Below, in pieces: positions 1 through 5,309 of a stretch of 7,894 bases of DNA; position 1 is the first letter of the stretch, and each line of letters begins with the position of its first letter. Both the position numbers and the translations under genes were made by a program. Below the pieces are notes generated by a model. That model did not search any database. It saw only the letters and a program-made list of their open reading frames with translations, and was not told the DNA's origin. This stretch comes from DAOUMU01 sp034409055 (GTDB taxonomy: Bacteria > Chloroflexota > Anaerolineae > 4572-78 > J111), in contig DAOUMU010000046.1 of assembly GCA_034409055.1 (NCBI GenBank), forward strand, positions 1 through 7,894, read 5' to 3'.

Positions 1-2
1 AG

Positions 3-107
3 CTCCGAAATTGGAAAGAGAACTTTCGAGACAAAGTGATGGAAACTTGCTGTGGGTTGCACAATTTCAGGTTAAACTTTAGACCTTGGCACTATGAAGC
101 CATTTAA
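3..107 (+). CDS. C-terminal end of a DDE-type transposase (partial, enters from the left)
   Basis: The frame is open from the window edge to a TAA at 105-107 and encodes 34 residues. The visible stretch LRNWKENFRDKVMETCCGLH, followed by NFRLNFRPW, matches my memory of the C-terminus of DDE endonuclease/IS5-like transposases, where a pattern of the type K..F.D.VME.ACGLHN.R follows the catalytic core. No catalytic residue is in the window, so the family rests on this tail alone. The transposase ends 17 bp before the first open codon of the truncated HNH gene, which suggests that the right end of the insertion sequence lies between about 108 and 130. It could instead be a decayed remnant. The other two forward frames close at 39 and 79. 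Confidence 0.55.
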   Translation, partial: LRNWKENFRDKVMETCCGLHNFRLNFRPWHYEAI

Positions 108-130
108 TCTCTATAATGTCTAATGTCTAA
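108..130. repeat. Short tandem duplication at the transposon/HNH junction
   Basis: The sequence TAATGTCTAATGTCTAA (114-130) holds two copies of the 7-mer TAATGTC followed by TAA. It sits between the transposase stop at 107 and the surviving HNH frame at 124. It may contain the end of the insertion sequence and a TAA target duplication, as made by some IS5-group elements, but the exact boundary cannot be set from one end. Confidence 0.35.
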
Positions 131-480
131 CTGCTGAAGAGATTGTCGGGGCTCTCTTTACCATAGATCACATCATTCCCGAATCGTTGGGTGGAACCAC
201 AACACCAGATAATCTTTGCCTGGCTTGCTGGAGTTGTAACCTCATCAAAGGCAACCGGATTGCGGCCTTGGACCCACAAACAGGAGAGACTGTTCGTCTT
301 TTTCACCCACGCACCCAGAACTGGTCAGAACATTTCGCTTGGTATGCAGATGGCCTACTCATTGTTGGCCTGACACCAACTGGGCGAGCCACTGTCAATG
401 CCCTAAAATTGAATCGACCCACTCTAATTAATGCACGCCGGTTGTGGATTAAAGCTGGCTGGCACCCACCGCAAGACTAA
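124..480 (+). pseudogene. 5'-truncated HNH endonuclease
   Basis: The frame is open from 124, directly after a TAA at 121-123, to a TAA at 478-480. It reads CLTAEEIVGALF, then the HNH core DHIIPESLGG (166-195), PDNLCLACWSCN with the second CxxC pair, then the family tail with LDPQTGE, LFHPR, WSEHFAW, GLTPTGRATV, LNRP and AGWHPP. This tail is typical of HNH proteins common in Chloroflexota and Cyanobacteria, which are usually about 115-140 residues. Known members have an N-terminal CxYC pair; here only the second Cys (TGT at 124) survives and a stop precedes it. No ATG or GTG is available; the first usual start, TTG at 187, lies after the catalytic DH, so a product from it would lack the active site. 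I read it as a gene cut by the transposon whose tail lies at 3-107. The methylase gene begins 43 bp downstream. Confidence 0.75.
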
Positions 481-523
481 AAGAGATTTGAGAGAGAAAA
501 CACGCGCGCCTCGCAACCGAACG

Positions 524-1414
524 ATGATCCTCACCGACGAGGAAAAACCCCCCTATCAAAGGCGATTGATCCGGCTCGACTCCCCGACGCCGGTCGAGGC
601 CATCCTGAACAAGACCATCTGCCAAAACCTGTTTGATATTTTAGACTACCTGCCAGTCCAATTTGTTGACCTACTTTTTGTTGACCCGCCCTACAATCTG
701 GATAAAACCTTCAACCAACGCAATTTCAGCCAGAGGTCCCTGGCCGAGTATGAAGCATGGCTAGAGTCCTGGCTGGCTCCCCTGGTCAGAACCCTCAAAC
801 CAACCGCCTCCATCTACATCTGCGGCGATTGGCAATCGTCGGCGGCCATCCACCCGGTGGCCCAAAAATATTTTGTGGTCCGTAATCGCATCACCTGGGA
901 ACGGGAAAAGGGACGCGGGGCCAAAAGTAACTGGAAAAATACCTCGGAGGACATCTGGTTTTGTACAATGTCCAGGGATTACACCTTTAATGTGGACGCT
1001 GTTAAGCTCAAACGTAGGGTTATTGCCCCTTATACCGAGGACGGTATACCTAAAGATTGGGAAGAGGCAAACACCGGGCGTTTTCGCCTGACTCATCCCT
1101 CTAATCTGTGGACTGACCTGACCATCCCCTTTTGGTCCATGCCGGAGAACACCGACCATCCCACCCAAAAGCCGGAAAAACTGTTGGCTAAAATCATCCT
1201 GGCCAGTTCCAATCCCGGTGACGTGGTGCTTGATCCGTTTCTGGGGTCAGGTACAACCTCGGTGGTAGCTAAAAAATTGGGACGGTCCTACGTTGGTATC
1301 GAAATTGACGAAACCTATTGTTGCTTAGCAGAGAAACGTCTGGAGAGGACCGAGGTAGATAAGAGAATTCAAGGGTATGAGGAGGACGTGTTTTGGGAGA
1401 GAAACAGCAAATGA
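524..1414 (+). CDS. DNA (amino) methyltransferase, beta class, type II-like
   Basis: The product of 296 residues transfers a methyl group from S-adenosylmethionine to an exocyclic amino group in DNA (N6-adenine or N4-cytosine). Motif IV, VDPPYN, lies at residues 53-58. The SAM-binding motif I, DPFLGSGTT, is near the C-terminus at 237-245, preceded by HPTQKPEKL at 212-220. This IV-before-I order is that of the beta class. Other family blocks are SIYICGDW (96-103), NRITWEREKGRGA (121-133) and SMPENTDHPTQKP. The ATG at 524 is chosen because MILTDEE is the N-terminus I recall for relatives; the longer frame from 431 would run through the HNH gene. The Shine-Dalgarno is weak. The truncated HNH gene just upstream suggests a former restriction-modification or HNH-methylase pair, now an orphan methylase. 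Specificity cannot be read from the sequence. The stop TGA (1412-1414) abuts the inverted repeat of the next cassette. Confidence 0.88.
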   Translation: MILTDEEKPPYQRRLIRLDSPTPVEAILNKTICQNLFDILDYLPVQFVDLLFVDPPYNLDKTFNQRNFSQRSLAEYEAWLESWLAPLVRTLKPTASIYICGDWQSSAAIHPVAQKYFVVRNRITWEREKGRGAKSNWKNTSEDIWFCTMSRDYTFNVDAVKLKRRVIAPYTEDGIPKDWEEANTGRFRLTHPSNLWTDLTIPFWSMPENTDHPTQKPEKLLAKIILASSNPGDVVLDPFLGSGTTSVVAKKLGRSYVGIEIDETYCCLAEKRLERTEVDKRIQGYEEDVFWERNSK

Positions 1415-1444
1415 TTTACGATTTTGGATTTACGATTTACGATT
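1414..1444 (+). repeat. Left arm of a perfect 31-bp inverted repeat around the four-helix-bundle gene
   Basis: This 31-bp stretch, built from TTACGATT-type units, is the exact reverse complement of 1831-1861. Its first base is the last base of the methylase stop codon. It can also pair locally: 1414-1424 (ATTTACGATTT) with 1452-1462, and GGATT at 1426-1430 with AATCC at 1445-1449, giving a hairpin in front of the small gene. Confidence 0.9.
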
Positions 1445-1476
1445 AATCCCCAAATCGTAAATTGATTAGAGAGTCT

Positions 1477-1845
1477 ATGAACGAACAAGAATTCAAAGAT
1501 AGAACAAAGCAGTTAGGGTTGCGCGTCATTCGGCTGGTAGAGGCATTGCCCAAAAGTCAGAGTTCTCAAGTAATTGGCAAACAATTGTTGCGTTCGGCGA
1601 CCTCGGTTGGGGCTAATTACCGTGCCGCGTGTCGAGCTAAATCAACAGCCGATATTCTCAACAAACTCAAAATCGTGGAAGAAGAGGCAGACGAAACACT
1701 TTACTGGCTGGAATTACTGGTTGAAGCCGAACTCATACCCGAAACTCGTCTAAAAAATTTGATGCAAGAAACCAACGAAATCATTGCGATGGCAGTCGCA
1801 TCTATCAAAACGCTTCGTAAAAGACAAAACAATCGTAAATCGTAA
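1477..1845 (+). CDS. Four-helix-bundle protein of the S23/IVS (23S rRNA intervening sequence) family
   Basis: The product has 122 residues from the ATG at 1477; an in-frame TTG at 1462 would add five. It matches the S23-type four-helix-bundle family by its length and by the blocks TKQLGLRVIRLVEALP, IGKQLLRSATSVGANYRAACRA (split here as IGKQLLRSATSVGANY then RAACRAKS), LKIVEEEADETLYWLELL and a last helix before a basic tail RKRQNNRKS. The family was named from open frames in insertions within 23S rRNA genes of Leptospira and others. It is related in fold to Avd of diversity-generating retroelements, and its biochemical role is unsettled. No rRNA flanks it here. The last four codons and the TAA lie inside the right arm of the inverted repeat, and the left arm ends 32 bp before the ATG, so gene and repeat form one unit. 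The purine-rich AGAGAG at 1468-1473 may be its ribosome binding site. Confidence 0.85.
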   Translation: MNEQEFKDRTKQLGLRVIRLVEALPKSQSSQVIGKQLLRSATSVGANYRAACRAKSTADILNKLKIVEEEADETLYWLELLVEAELIPETRLKNLMQETNEIIAMAVASIKTLRKRQNNRKS

Positions 1846-1861
1846 ATCCAAAATCGTAAAT
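1831..1861 (-). repeat. Right arm of the perfect 31-bp inverted repeat
   Basis: This is the exact reverse complement of 1414-1444. It contains the C-terminal codons N-R-K-S and the stop of the four-helix-bundle gene, and it ends just before the lysZ ribosome binding site. A 14-mer, AAATCGTAAATTGA, occurs both here (1851-1864) and upstream of the gene (1452-1465) as a direct repeat. Confidence 0.9.
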
Positions 1862-1865
1862 TGAC

Positions 1866-1871
1866 AGGGGA
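1866..1871 (+). promoter_or_regulatory. Ribosome binding site of lysZ
   Basis: AGGGGA lies 6 bases before the ATG at 1878, immediately after the right arm of the inverted repeat. It fixes the lysZ start. Any upstream promoter of the operon would have to lie in or before the cassette; none is evident. Confidence 0.6.
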
Positions 1872-1877
1872 AAAACT

Positions 1878-2684
1878 ATGATCGTCTTAAAGATCGGTGG
1901 TAACGAAGGCATCAACTACGACTTCATTACCGATGATGTGGCCACTTTAGTTAAAGAAAGACAACCACTCATTGTCATTCACGGCGGCTCAGCCCTGACC
2001 AACAAAGTGGCCGAGCAGTTGGGTCATCCGCCTCAGTTTGTCACTTCGATCAGTGGTTTTACTTCCCGCCGCACCGACCGGCGTACCCTGGAAATTTTTG
2101 AGATGGTTTATTGTGGCCAGGTAAACAAGGACCTGGTTGAAAAGCTGCAAAGGCGGGGGGTCAATGCCGTCGGCCTGAGCGGATTGGATGGCCGAATTTG
2201 GGAAGGGCCACGCAAGAGTGCGATCAAGGTCATTCAAAACGGGCGCAAATGGGTCATTCGGGACGATTACACCGGCAAAGTGGAAAAGGTCAACATAGCC
2301 CTGCTGCAGATGCTGCTCGATGCCGGGACCCTGCCCGTCCTGACCCCCCCTGCCGCCAGCTACGAGGGCGAGGCCATCAATGTCGATGGGGATCGGGCCG
2401 CCGCAGCCACGGCGGCCGCCTTCCAGGCCGAGGCCCTGATTATCCTCAGCAACGTGCCCGGCCTGCTGGAAAAGTTCCCCGACGAGTCGAGCCTGATTCA
2501 GCACATTCCTTCGGCCAAGCTGGACCAATTTATGAGCGTGGCCGAAGACCGGATGAAAAAGAAAGTGATGGGCGCCCAGGAAGCCCTGGCTCAGGGCATT
2601 GGCCGGGTCGTATTTGCCGATGGTCGGATCGAGCAGCCGGTGCGGCGGGCGCTGGCGGGTGAAGGCACGGTGATTGGGGAATGA
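1878..2684 (+). CDS. lysZ: [LysW]-aminoadipate kinase
   Basis: This 268-residue amino-acid kinase (ArgB/LysZ family, cytosolic) phosphorylates the side-chain carboxylate of alpha-aminoadipate bound to the carrier protein LysW. This is the second LysW-dependent step of the alpha-aminoadipate lysine pathway. The N-terminus IVLKIGGNEGINYD, the substrate loop IHGGSALTNKVAEQLGHPP, SRRTDRRTLEIFEMVYCGQV, the GLSGLDGR block, LTPPAASYEGEAINVDGD, LSNVPGLL, RMKKKVMGA and the end GEGTVIGE follow Thermus LysZ (about 269 residues) almost block for block. HGGS, EIFEMVYCG and YEGEAIN point to LysZ rather than ArgB. A side use of LysW-glutamate (arginine route), known in archaea, cannot be excluded. A good ribosome binding site lies at 1866-1871. 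lysJ starts 33 bp after the stop, so the two are probably co-transcribed. lysX and lysY, normally near, are not seen. Confidence 0.93.
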   Translation: MIVLKIGGNEGINYDFITDDVATLVKERQPLIVIHGGSALTNKVAEQLGHPPQFVTSISGFTSRRTDRRTLEIFEMVYCGQVNKDLVEKLQRRGVNAVGLSGLDGRIWEGPRKSAIKVIQNGRKWVIRDDYTGKVEKVNIALLQMLLDAGTLPVLTPPAASYEGEAINVDGDRAAAATAAAFQAEALIILSNVPGLLEKFPDESSLIQHIPSAKLDQFMSVAEDRMKKKVMGAQEALAQGIGRVVFADGRIEQPVRRALAGEGTVIGE

Positions 2685-2729
2685 GCAAATGAGCGAATGG
2701 CGAATGATGAATGATGAATGGCAAATGCT
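2678..2729 (+). repeat. GAATG/AAATG simple repeat bridging lysZ and lysJ
   Basis: The interval holds repeated GAATG-type words: GAATGAG, AAATGAG, GAATGG, GAATGATGAATGATGAATGG, AAATG. It includes the lysZ stop and one candidate lysJ start (ATG at 2718). No conventional Shine-Dalgarno is left in front of lysJ. Such words are typical dispersed low-complexity spacers; here the repeat seems to have replaced the native spacer. Confidence 0.7.
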
Positions 2730-3914
2730 ATGAACTACCAACAAATTTACGACTTAGAGTCTACCTACAACTCTGGGGCCGTCGGGCGGCGGCCCGTGGC
2801 CCTGGTTCGGGCCAGGGGGAGCCGGTTGTGGGACAGCGAGGGCAGGGAATACATTGATTGTGCTGCGGCACAGGGTTGGGCCAACGTGGGCCATAGCCAT
2901 CCGGCGGTTACGGTCGCTATTCAAGCCCAGGCGGAGCGGCTGGTGGCGGCCCAGGAGTCATCTTACAACGATGTACGGGCTCAATGGATGGGGGACCTGG
3001 CCCAGGTCCTGCAAGCCAGTCTCAACTGGTCTGATTGTCATATTCATCCCTCCAATTCCGGGGCAGAGGCCATTGAGGCAGCCCTCAAACTGGCCCGGTT
3101 GAGTACCGGTCGCACCGGAATTGTGGCTACTATGCGCGGCTTCCACGGGCGCACAATGGGTGCCCTCAGCCTGACCTGGAACAAAAAATATCGCCAGCCC
3201 TTCGAGCCGCTCATCCCTGGCACCAACCACGTCCCTTATAATAACATCGAGGCCATGGTCGGAGCGATTGATGACAACACCGCGGCGGTGGTGGTCGAAA
3301 TTGTGCAAGGCGAAGGTGGCGTTTATCCCGGTTCCAGAGTATACTTTCAATCACTACGCGAAATATGCACCGAACGTGGAGCACTGCTGATCGTCGACGA
3401 AATCCAGACCGGGGTCGGTCGCACCGGTCGTTGGCTGGCCTGTGAGCATCACCAACTTTCGCCGGACATCATTACTATGGGCAAATCGATTGGCGGTGGC
3501 CTGCCGCTGGGCGTGACGGCCTGGCGGCAGGAAGTGGGTCGATTCAAGCCAGGCACGCACGGCAGCACCTTTGGCGGTAATCCCCTGGTCTGCGCGGCCA
3601 GCCGGGCAGTCATAAAGGTGATAGCCGAGGAGCGCCTGCCGGAACGAGCCGCTCAACTGGGGGAATGGCTGCTGGCCGAACTGCGAGCCATCCCCTCCAA
3701 CCAGATTCGAGAGGTGCGTGGTCTGGGCCTGATGATTGGAGTGGAGTTACGAAGGAAAGTCACTCCGGTGTTGCAGCAGTTGATGAAGCGCGGCGTGTGG
3801 GCGCTGTCGGCCGGGCTGAATGTGTTACGTTTGCTGCCACCGCTGGTCGTTGAGCAATCGGATTTGGAACGGGTAGTTGAGGTGATAGGAGAGGTATTGG
3901 CATCGAATTGCTAA
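2718..3914 (+). CDS. lysJ: [LysW]-aminoadipate semialdehyde aminotransferase
   Basis: This class-III, PLP-dependent aminotransferase of 398 residues converts LysW-aminoadipate semialdehyde to LysW-lysine, with glutamate as the usual amino donor. Visible family features are SNSGAEA (112-118, phosphate-binding loop), GFHGRTMGALS (141-151), VEIVQGEGG (193-201), the cofactor Asp in IVDEIQTG (D227), the Schiff-base lysine in MGKSIGGGLPLG (K256), HGSTFGGNPL (281-290) and VLRLLPPLV near the end. Length and order agree with Thermus LysJ; the ArgD/AstC family is similar, but the lysZ and lysK neighbours decide the role. Two starts are possible, ATG 2718 (inside the simple repeat) and ATG 2730 (MNYQQIYDLE); neither has a clear ribosome binding site, so coupling to lysZ translation is likely. 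The 3' end overlaps the proposed TTG start of lysK by 7 bp. Confidence 0.92.
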   Translation: MANAMNYQQIYDLESTYNSGAVGRRPVALVRARGSRLWDSEGREYIDCAAAQGWANVGHSHPAVTVAIQAQAERLVAAQESSYNDVRAQWMGDLAQVLQASLNWSDCHIHPSNSGAEAIEAALKLARLSTGRTGIVATMRGFHGRTMGALSLTWNKKYRQPFEPLIPGTNHVPYNNIEAMVGAIDDNTAAVVVEIVQGEGGVYPGSRVYFQSLREICTERGALLIVDEIQTGVGRTGRWLACEHHQLSPDIITMGKSIGGGLPLGVTAWRQEVGRFKPGTHGSTFGGNPLVCAASRAVIKVIAEERLPERAAQLGEWLLAELRAIPSNQIREVRGLGLMIGVELRRKVTPVLQQLMKRGVWALSAGLNVLRLLPPLVVEQSDLERVVEVIGEVLASNC

Positions 3915-5176
3915 ACCGTGAACAATTAAAAGTGCCTAAAGAAACTAAAACCATCGATCTCCTCACCAACCTCGTTTCCATCCCCTCCCCCTCTGAACAC
4001 GAAACCAAGGCAGCCACCTACCTGGTCGAGTGGATGCATACTCACGGTCTAACCGCTCACGTGGACGAGGCAGGCAATGCCGTCGGCGTTAAAGGGGAGG
4101 GACCGCAGGAAATTTTGCTCCTGGGCCACATCGACACCTTCCCGGGCGAAGTCCCTGTCCGCCGCGAGGGTGACATGCTGTACGGGCGTGGGGCCGTGGA
4201 TGCCAAGGGACCGCTGTCCGCCTTTGCCGCCGCTACCGCCCAGGTGACAGTCCCAGATGACTGGCGCATTACCGTCGTGGGGGCGGTCGAGGAGGAGTGT
4301 GCCACCAGTAAGGGCGCCCGGTATATCCTGGCCCAGAGGCTCGCAGGTGAGCAGAGGAGCAGAGGAACAGAGGAGCAGGAGAGACAAATCCCCCCCGCTC
4401 CCCACTCCCCACTCTCCGCTCTCCGCTCCCCGCTCCCCGCTCCCCGTCCCCCTACTTTTTGTATTATCGGAGAACCAAGCAGTTGGGATCGCATAACGTT
4501 GGGCTACAAGGGTCGCTTGCTGATGGATGTCATCTTGCAAGCACCGTTTAGCCACTCAGCGGGAGAAGGACGGTTGCCGGCGGAGCAGGCCGTCGATTTT
4601 TGGCGGCGGGTGGAGGATTTTTGCACGAAGATCAACGCAGAACGACAGGCCACCACCCCTTTCAACCGGCTCGATCCCTCCCTGCGCCATATTGCCAATC
4701 GAGATGAAGGGATATTTGGCCGGGTCGAACTGAGTCTCGGCTTCCGGCTGCCGATGGGCATCAGTCCGGCAGATTTAGAACAGCAACTGCGTCACCTGGC
4801 CCAAACCCTGCCCAATGACACCACGGCGGAACTACAATTTTCCGGGGCAGAGGCAGCTTACAAGGGGCACAAGTCGAATCCGCTGGTGCGGGCTTTTCTG
4901 CAAGCCATTCGAGCCACCGGAGGCCAACCCCGCTTTGTAGTCAAAACCGGCACGGCCGATATGAACGTGGTTGGCCCCCACTGGCCCGATACGCCAATTG
5001 TGGCCTATGGCCCCGGTGATAGCCGCCTGGACCACACCCCTGACGAGCACATCGACCTGAAGGAGTATCTGCGAGCGATTGAGGTGCTGGCCGAGGTATT
5101 AGTAAATTTATCTCTTTCGCAGAAAGAGCATCCCTATGCCCGGCCCCCGCATAGGGATGCGGGGCCTCTTTCGTAG
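3908..5176 (+). CDS. lysK: [LysW]-lysine hydrolase carrying a repeat-derived insert and tail
   Basis: LysK is a zinc M20-family deaminoacylase (ArgE/DapE superfamily) that releases free lysine from LysW, the last step of the pathway. The probable metal ligands are visible: H74 and D76 in GHIDT, D98 in GRGAVDAKGP, the E-E pair in GAVEEE (about 128-129), E189 in IIGEPSSWD and H381 in DHTPDEH. LGYKGRLL (198-205) is also typical. The family usually has about 350-360 residues; this protein has 422. The excess is of two kinds: residues about 148-180 are a low-complexity insert encoded by microsatellites, between LAQRLAG and PTFCIIGEP; and the last 20 or so residues (after LVNL, about 401) come from a hairpin repeat that also supplies the stop. 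The start is TTG 3908, overlapping lysJ, with AGGAGAGG at 3887-3894; in-frame GTG 3932 is an alternative. All catalytic residues are kept and the frame is open, so it may be functional. Confidence 0.88.
   Translation: MLNREQLKVPKETKTIDLLTNLVSIPSPSEHETKAATYLVEWMHTHGLTAHVDEAGNAVGVKGEGPQEILLLGHIDTFPGEVPVRREGDMLYGRGAVDAKGPLSAFAAATAQVTVPDDWRITVVGAVEEECATSKGARYILAQRLAGEQRSRGTEEQERQIPPAPHSPLSALRSPLPAPRPPTFCIIGEPSSWDRITLGYKGRLLMDVILQAPFSHSAGEGRLPAEQAVDFWRRVEDFCTKINAERQATTPFNRLDPSLRHIANRDEGIFGRVELSLGFRLPMGISPADLEQQLRHLAQTLPNDTTAELQFSGAEAAYKGHKSNPLVRAFLQAIRATGGQPRFVVKTGTADMNVVGPHWPDTPIVAYGPGDSRLDHTPDEHIDLKEYLRAIEVLAEVLVNLSLSQKEHPYARPPHRDAGPLS
4351..4382 (+). repeat. Purine-rich 8-bp microsatellite inside lysK
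   Basis: Four 8-mers follow one another: GCAGAGGA, GCAGAGGA, ACAGAGGA, GCAGGAGA. They encode the polar stretch EQRSRGTEEQE of the lysK insert. The unit is not a multiple of three, so a change in copy number would shift the frame. Confidence 0.8.
4397..4446 (+). repeat. Pyrimidine-rich 7-bp microsatellite inside lysK
   Basis: Seven heptamers of the form RCTCYCC (GCTCCCC, ACTCCCC, ACTCTCC, GCTCTCC, then GCTCCCC three times) encode the Pro/Ser/Ala/Leu-rich part APHSPLSALRSPLPAP of the insert. Together with the purine run just upstream it makes a purine-to-pyrimidine strand switch that could fold back imperfectly. Confidence 0.85.
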
Positions 5177-5201
5177 AGAGGGCATCCCTATGCCTAGCCC
5201 C
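5112..5201 (+). repeat. 54-bp-period direct repeat at the lysK 3' end
   Basis: Two 36-bp copies, 5112-5147 and 5166-5201, start with CTCTTTCG, share GCATCCCTATGCC and end GCCCC; they differ at five or so positions. The first copy encodes the odd lysK tail and the second begins shortly before the lysK stop TAG (5174-5176). Confidence 0.75.
5128..5160. repeat. Perfect 12-bp hairpin in the lysK tail
   Basis: GCATCCCTATGC (5128-5139) is the exact reverse complement of 5149-5160, with a 9-base loop. Outer arms GAAAGAG (5122-5128) and CTCTTTC (5166-5172) can extend it with a bulge. No T-run follows, so an intrinsic terminator is unlikely. Confidence 0.75.
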
Positions 5202-5219
5202 GGCTTGCCCGTAGCCCTA

Positions 5220-5248
5220 TTGACAAGTTAGCAACAACGGGATATCAT
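5220..5248 (+). promoter_or_regulatory. Sigma70-type promoter of the LOR gene
   Basis: TTGACA (5220-5225) is a perfect -35 and TATCAT (5243-5248) matches the -10 consensus at five of six bases, with the optimal 17-bp spacer. Transcription would begin about 5255, some 55 bases before the ATG at 5310. This would uncouple the LOR gene from the lysZJK operon. Confidence 0.6.
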
Positions 5249-5309
5249 TTTTTGAATATTTCAGGAAAGACGGCTTGCCAAAAATTGGGGTTAGGATAAT
5301 AATAAAATT

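Noticed and set aside
187..480. HNH protein starting at the TTG at 187
   Set aside because: This start lies after the DH of the HNH core and has no ribosome binding site; the homologous frame continues upstream to 124, so truncation explains it better.
431..523. Longer methylase starting at ATG 431
   Set aside because: The extra 31 residues are an out-of-frame reading of the HNH 3' end; MILTDEE at 524 fits the family N-terminus.
1414..1861. True 23S rRNA intervening sequence
   Set aside because: No rRNA sequence lies on either side; the flanks are a methylase and lysZ.
1989..2744. 251-codon minus-strand frame opposite lysZ
   Set aside because: It is a composition shadow of a clearly conserved kinase gene and has no recognisable domain or initiation site.
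4049..4555. Minus-strand frames of 168 and 145 codons opposite lysK
   Set aside because: They are produced by the GC-rich codons and microsatellites of lysK; the plus frame keeps all zinc ligands.
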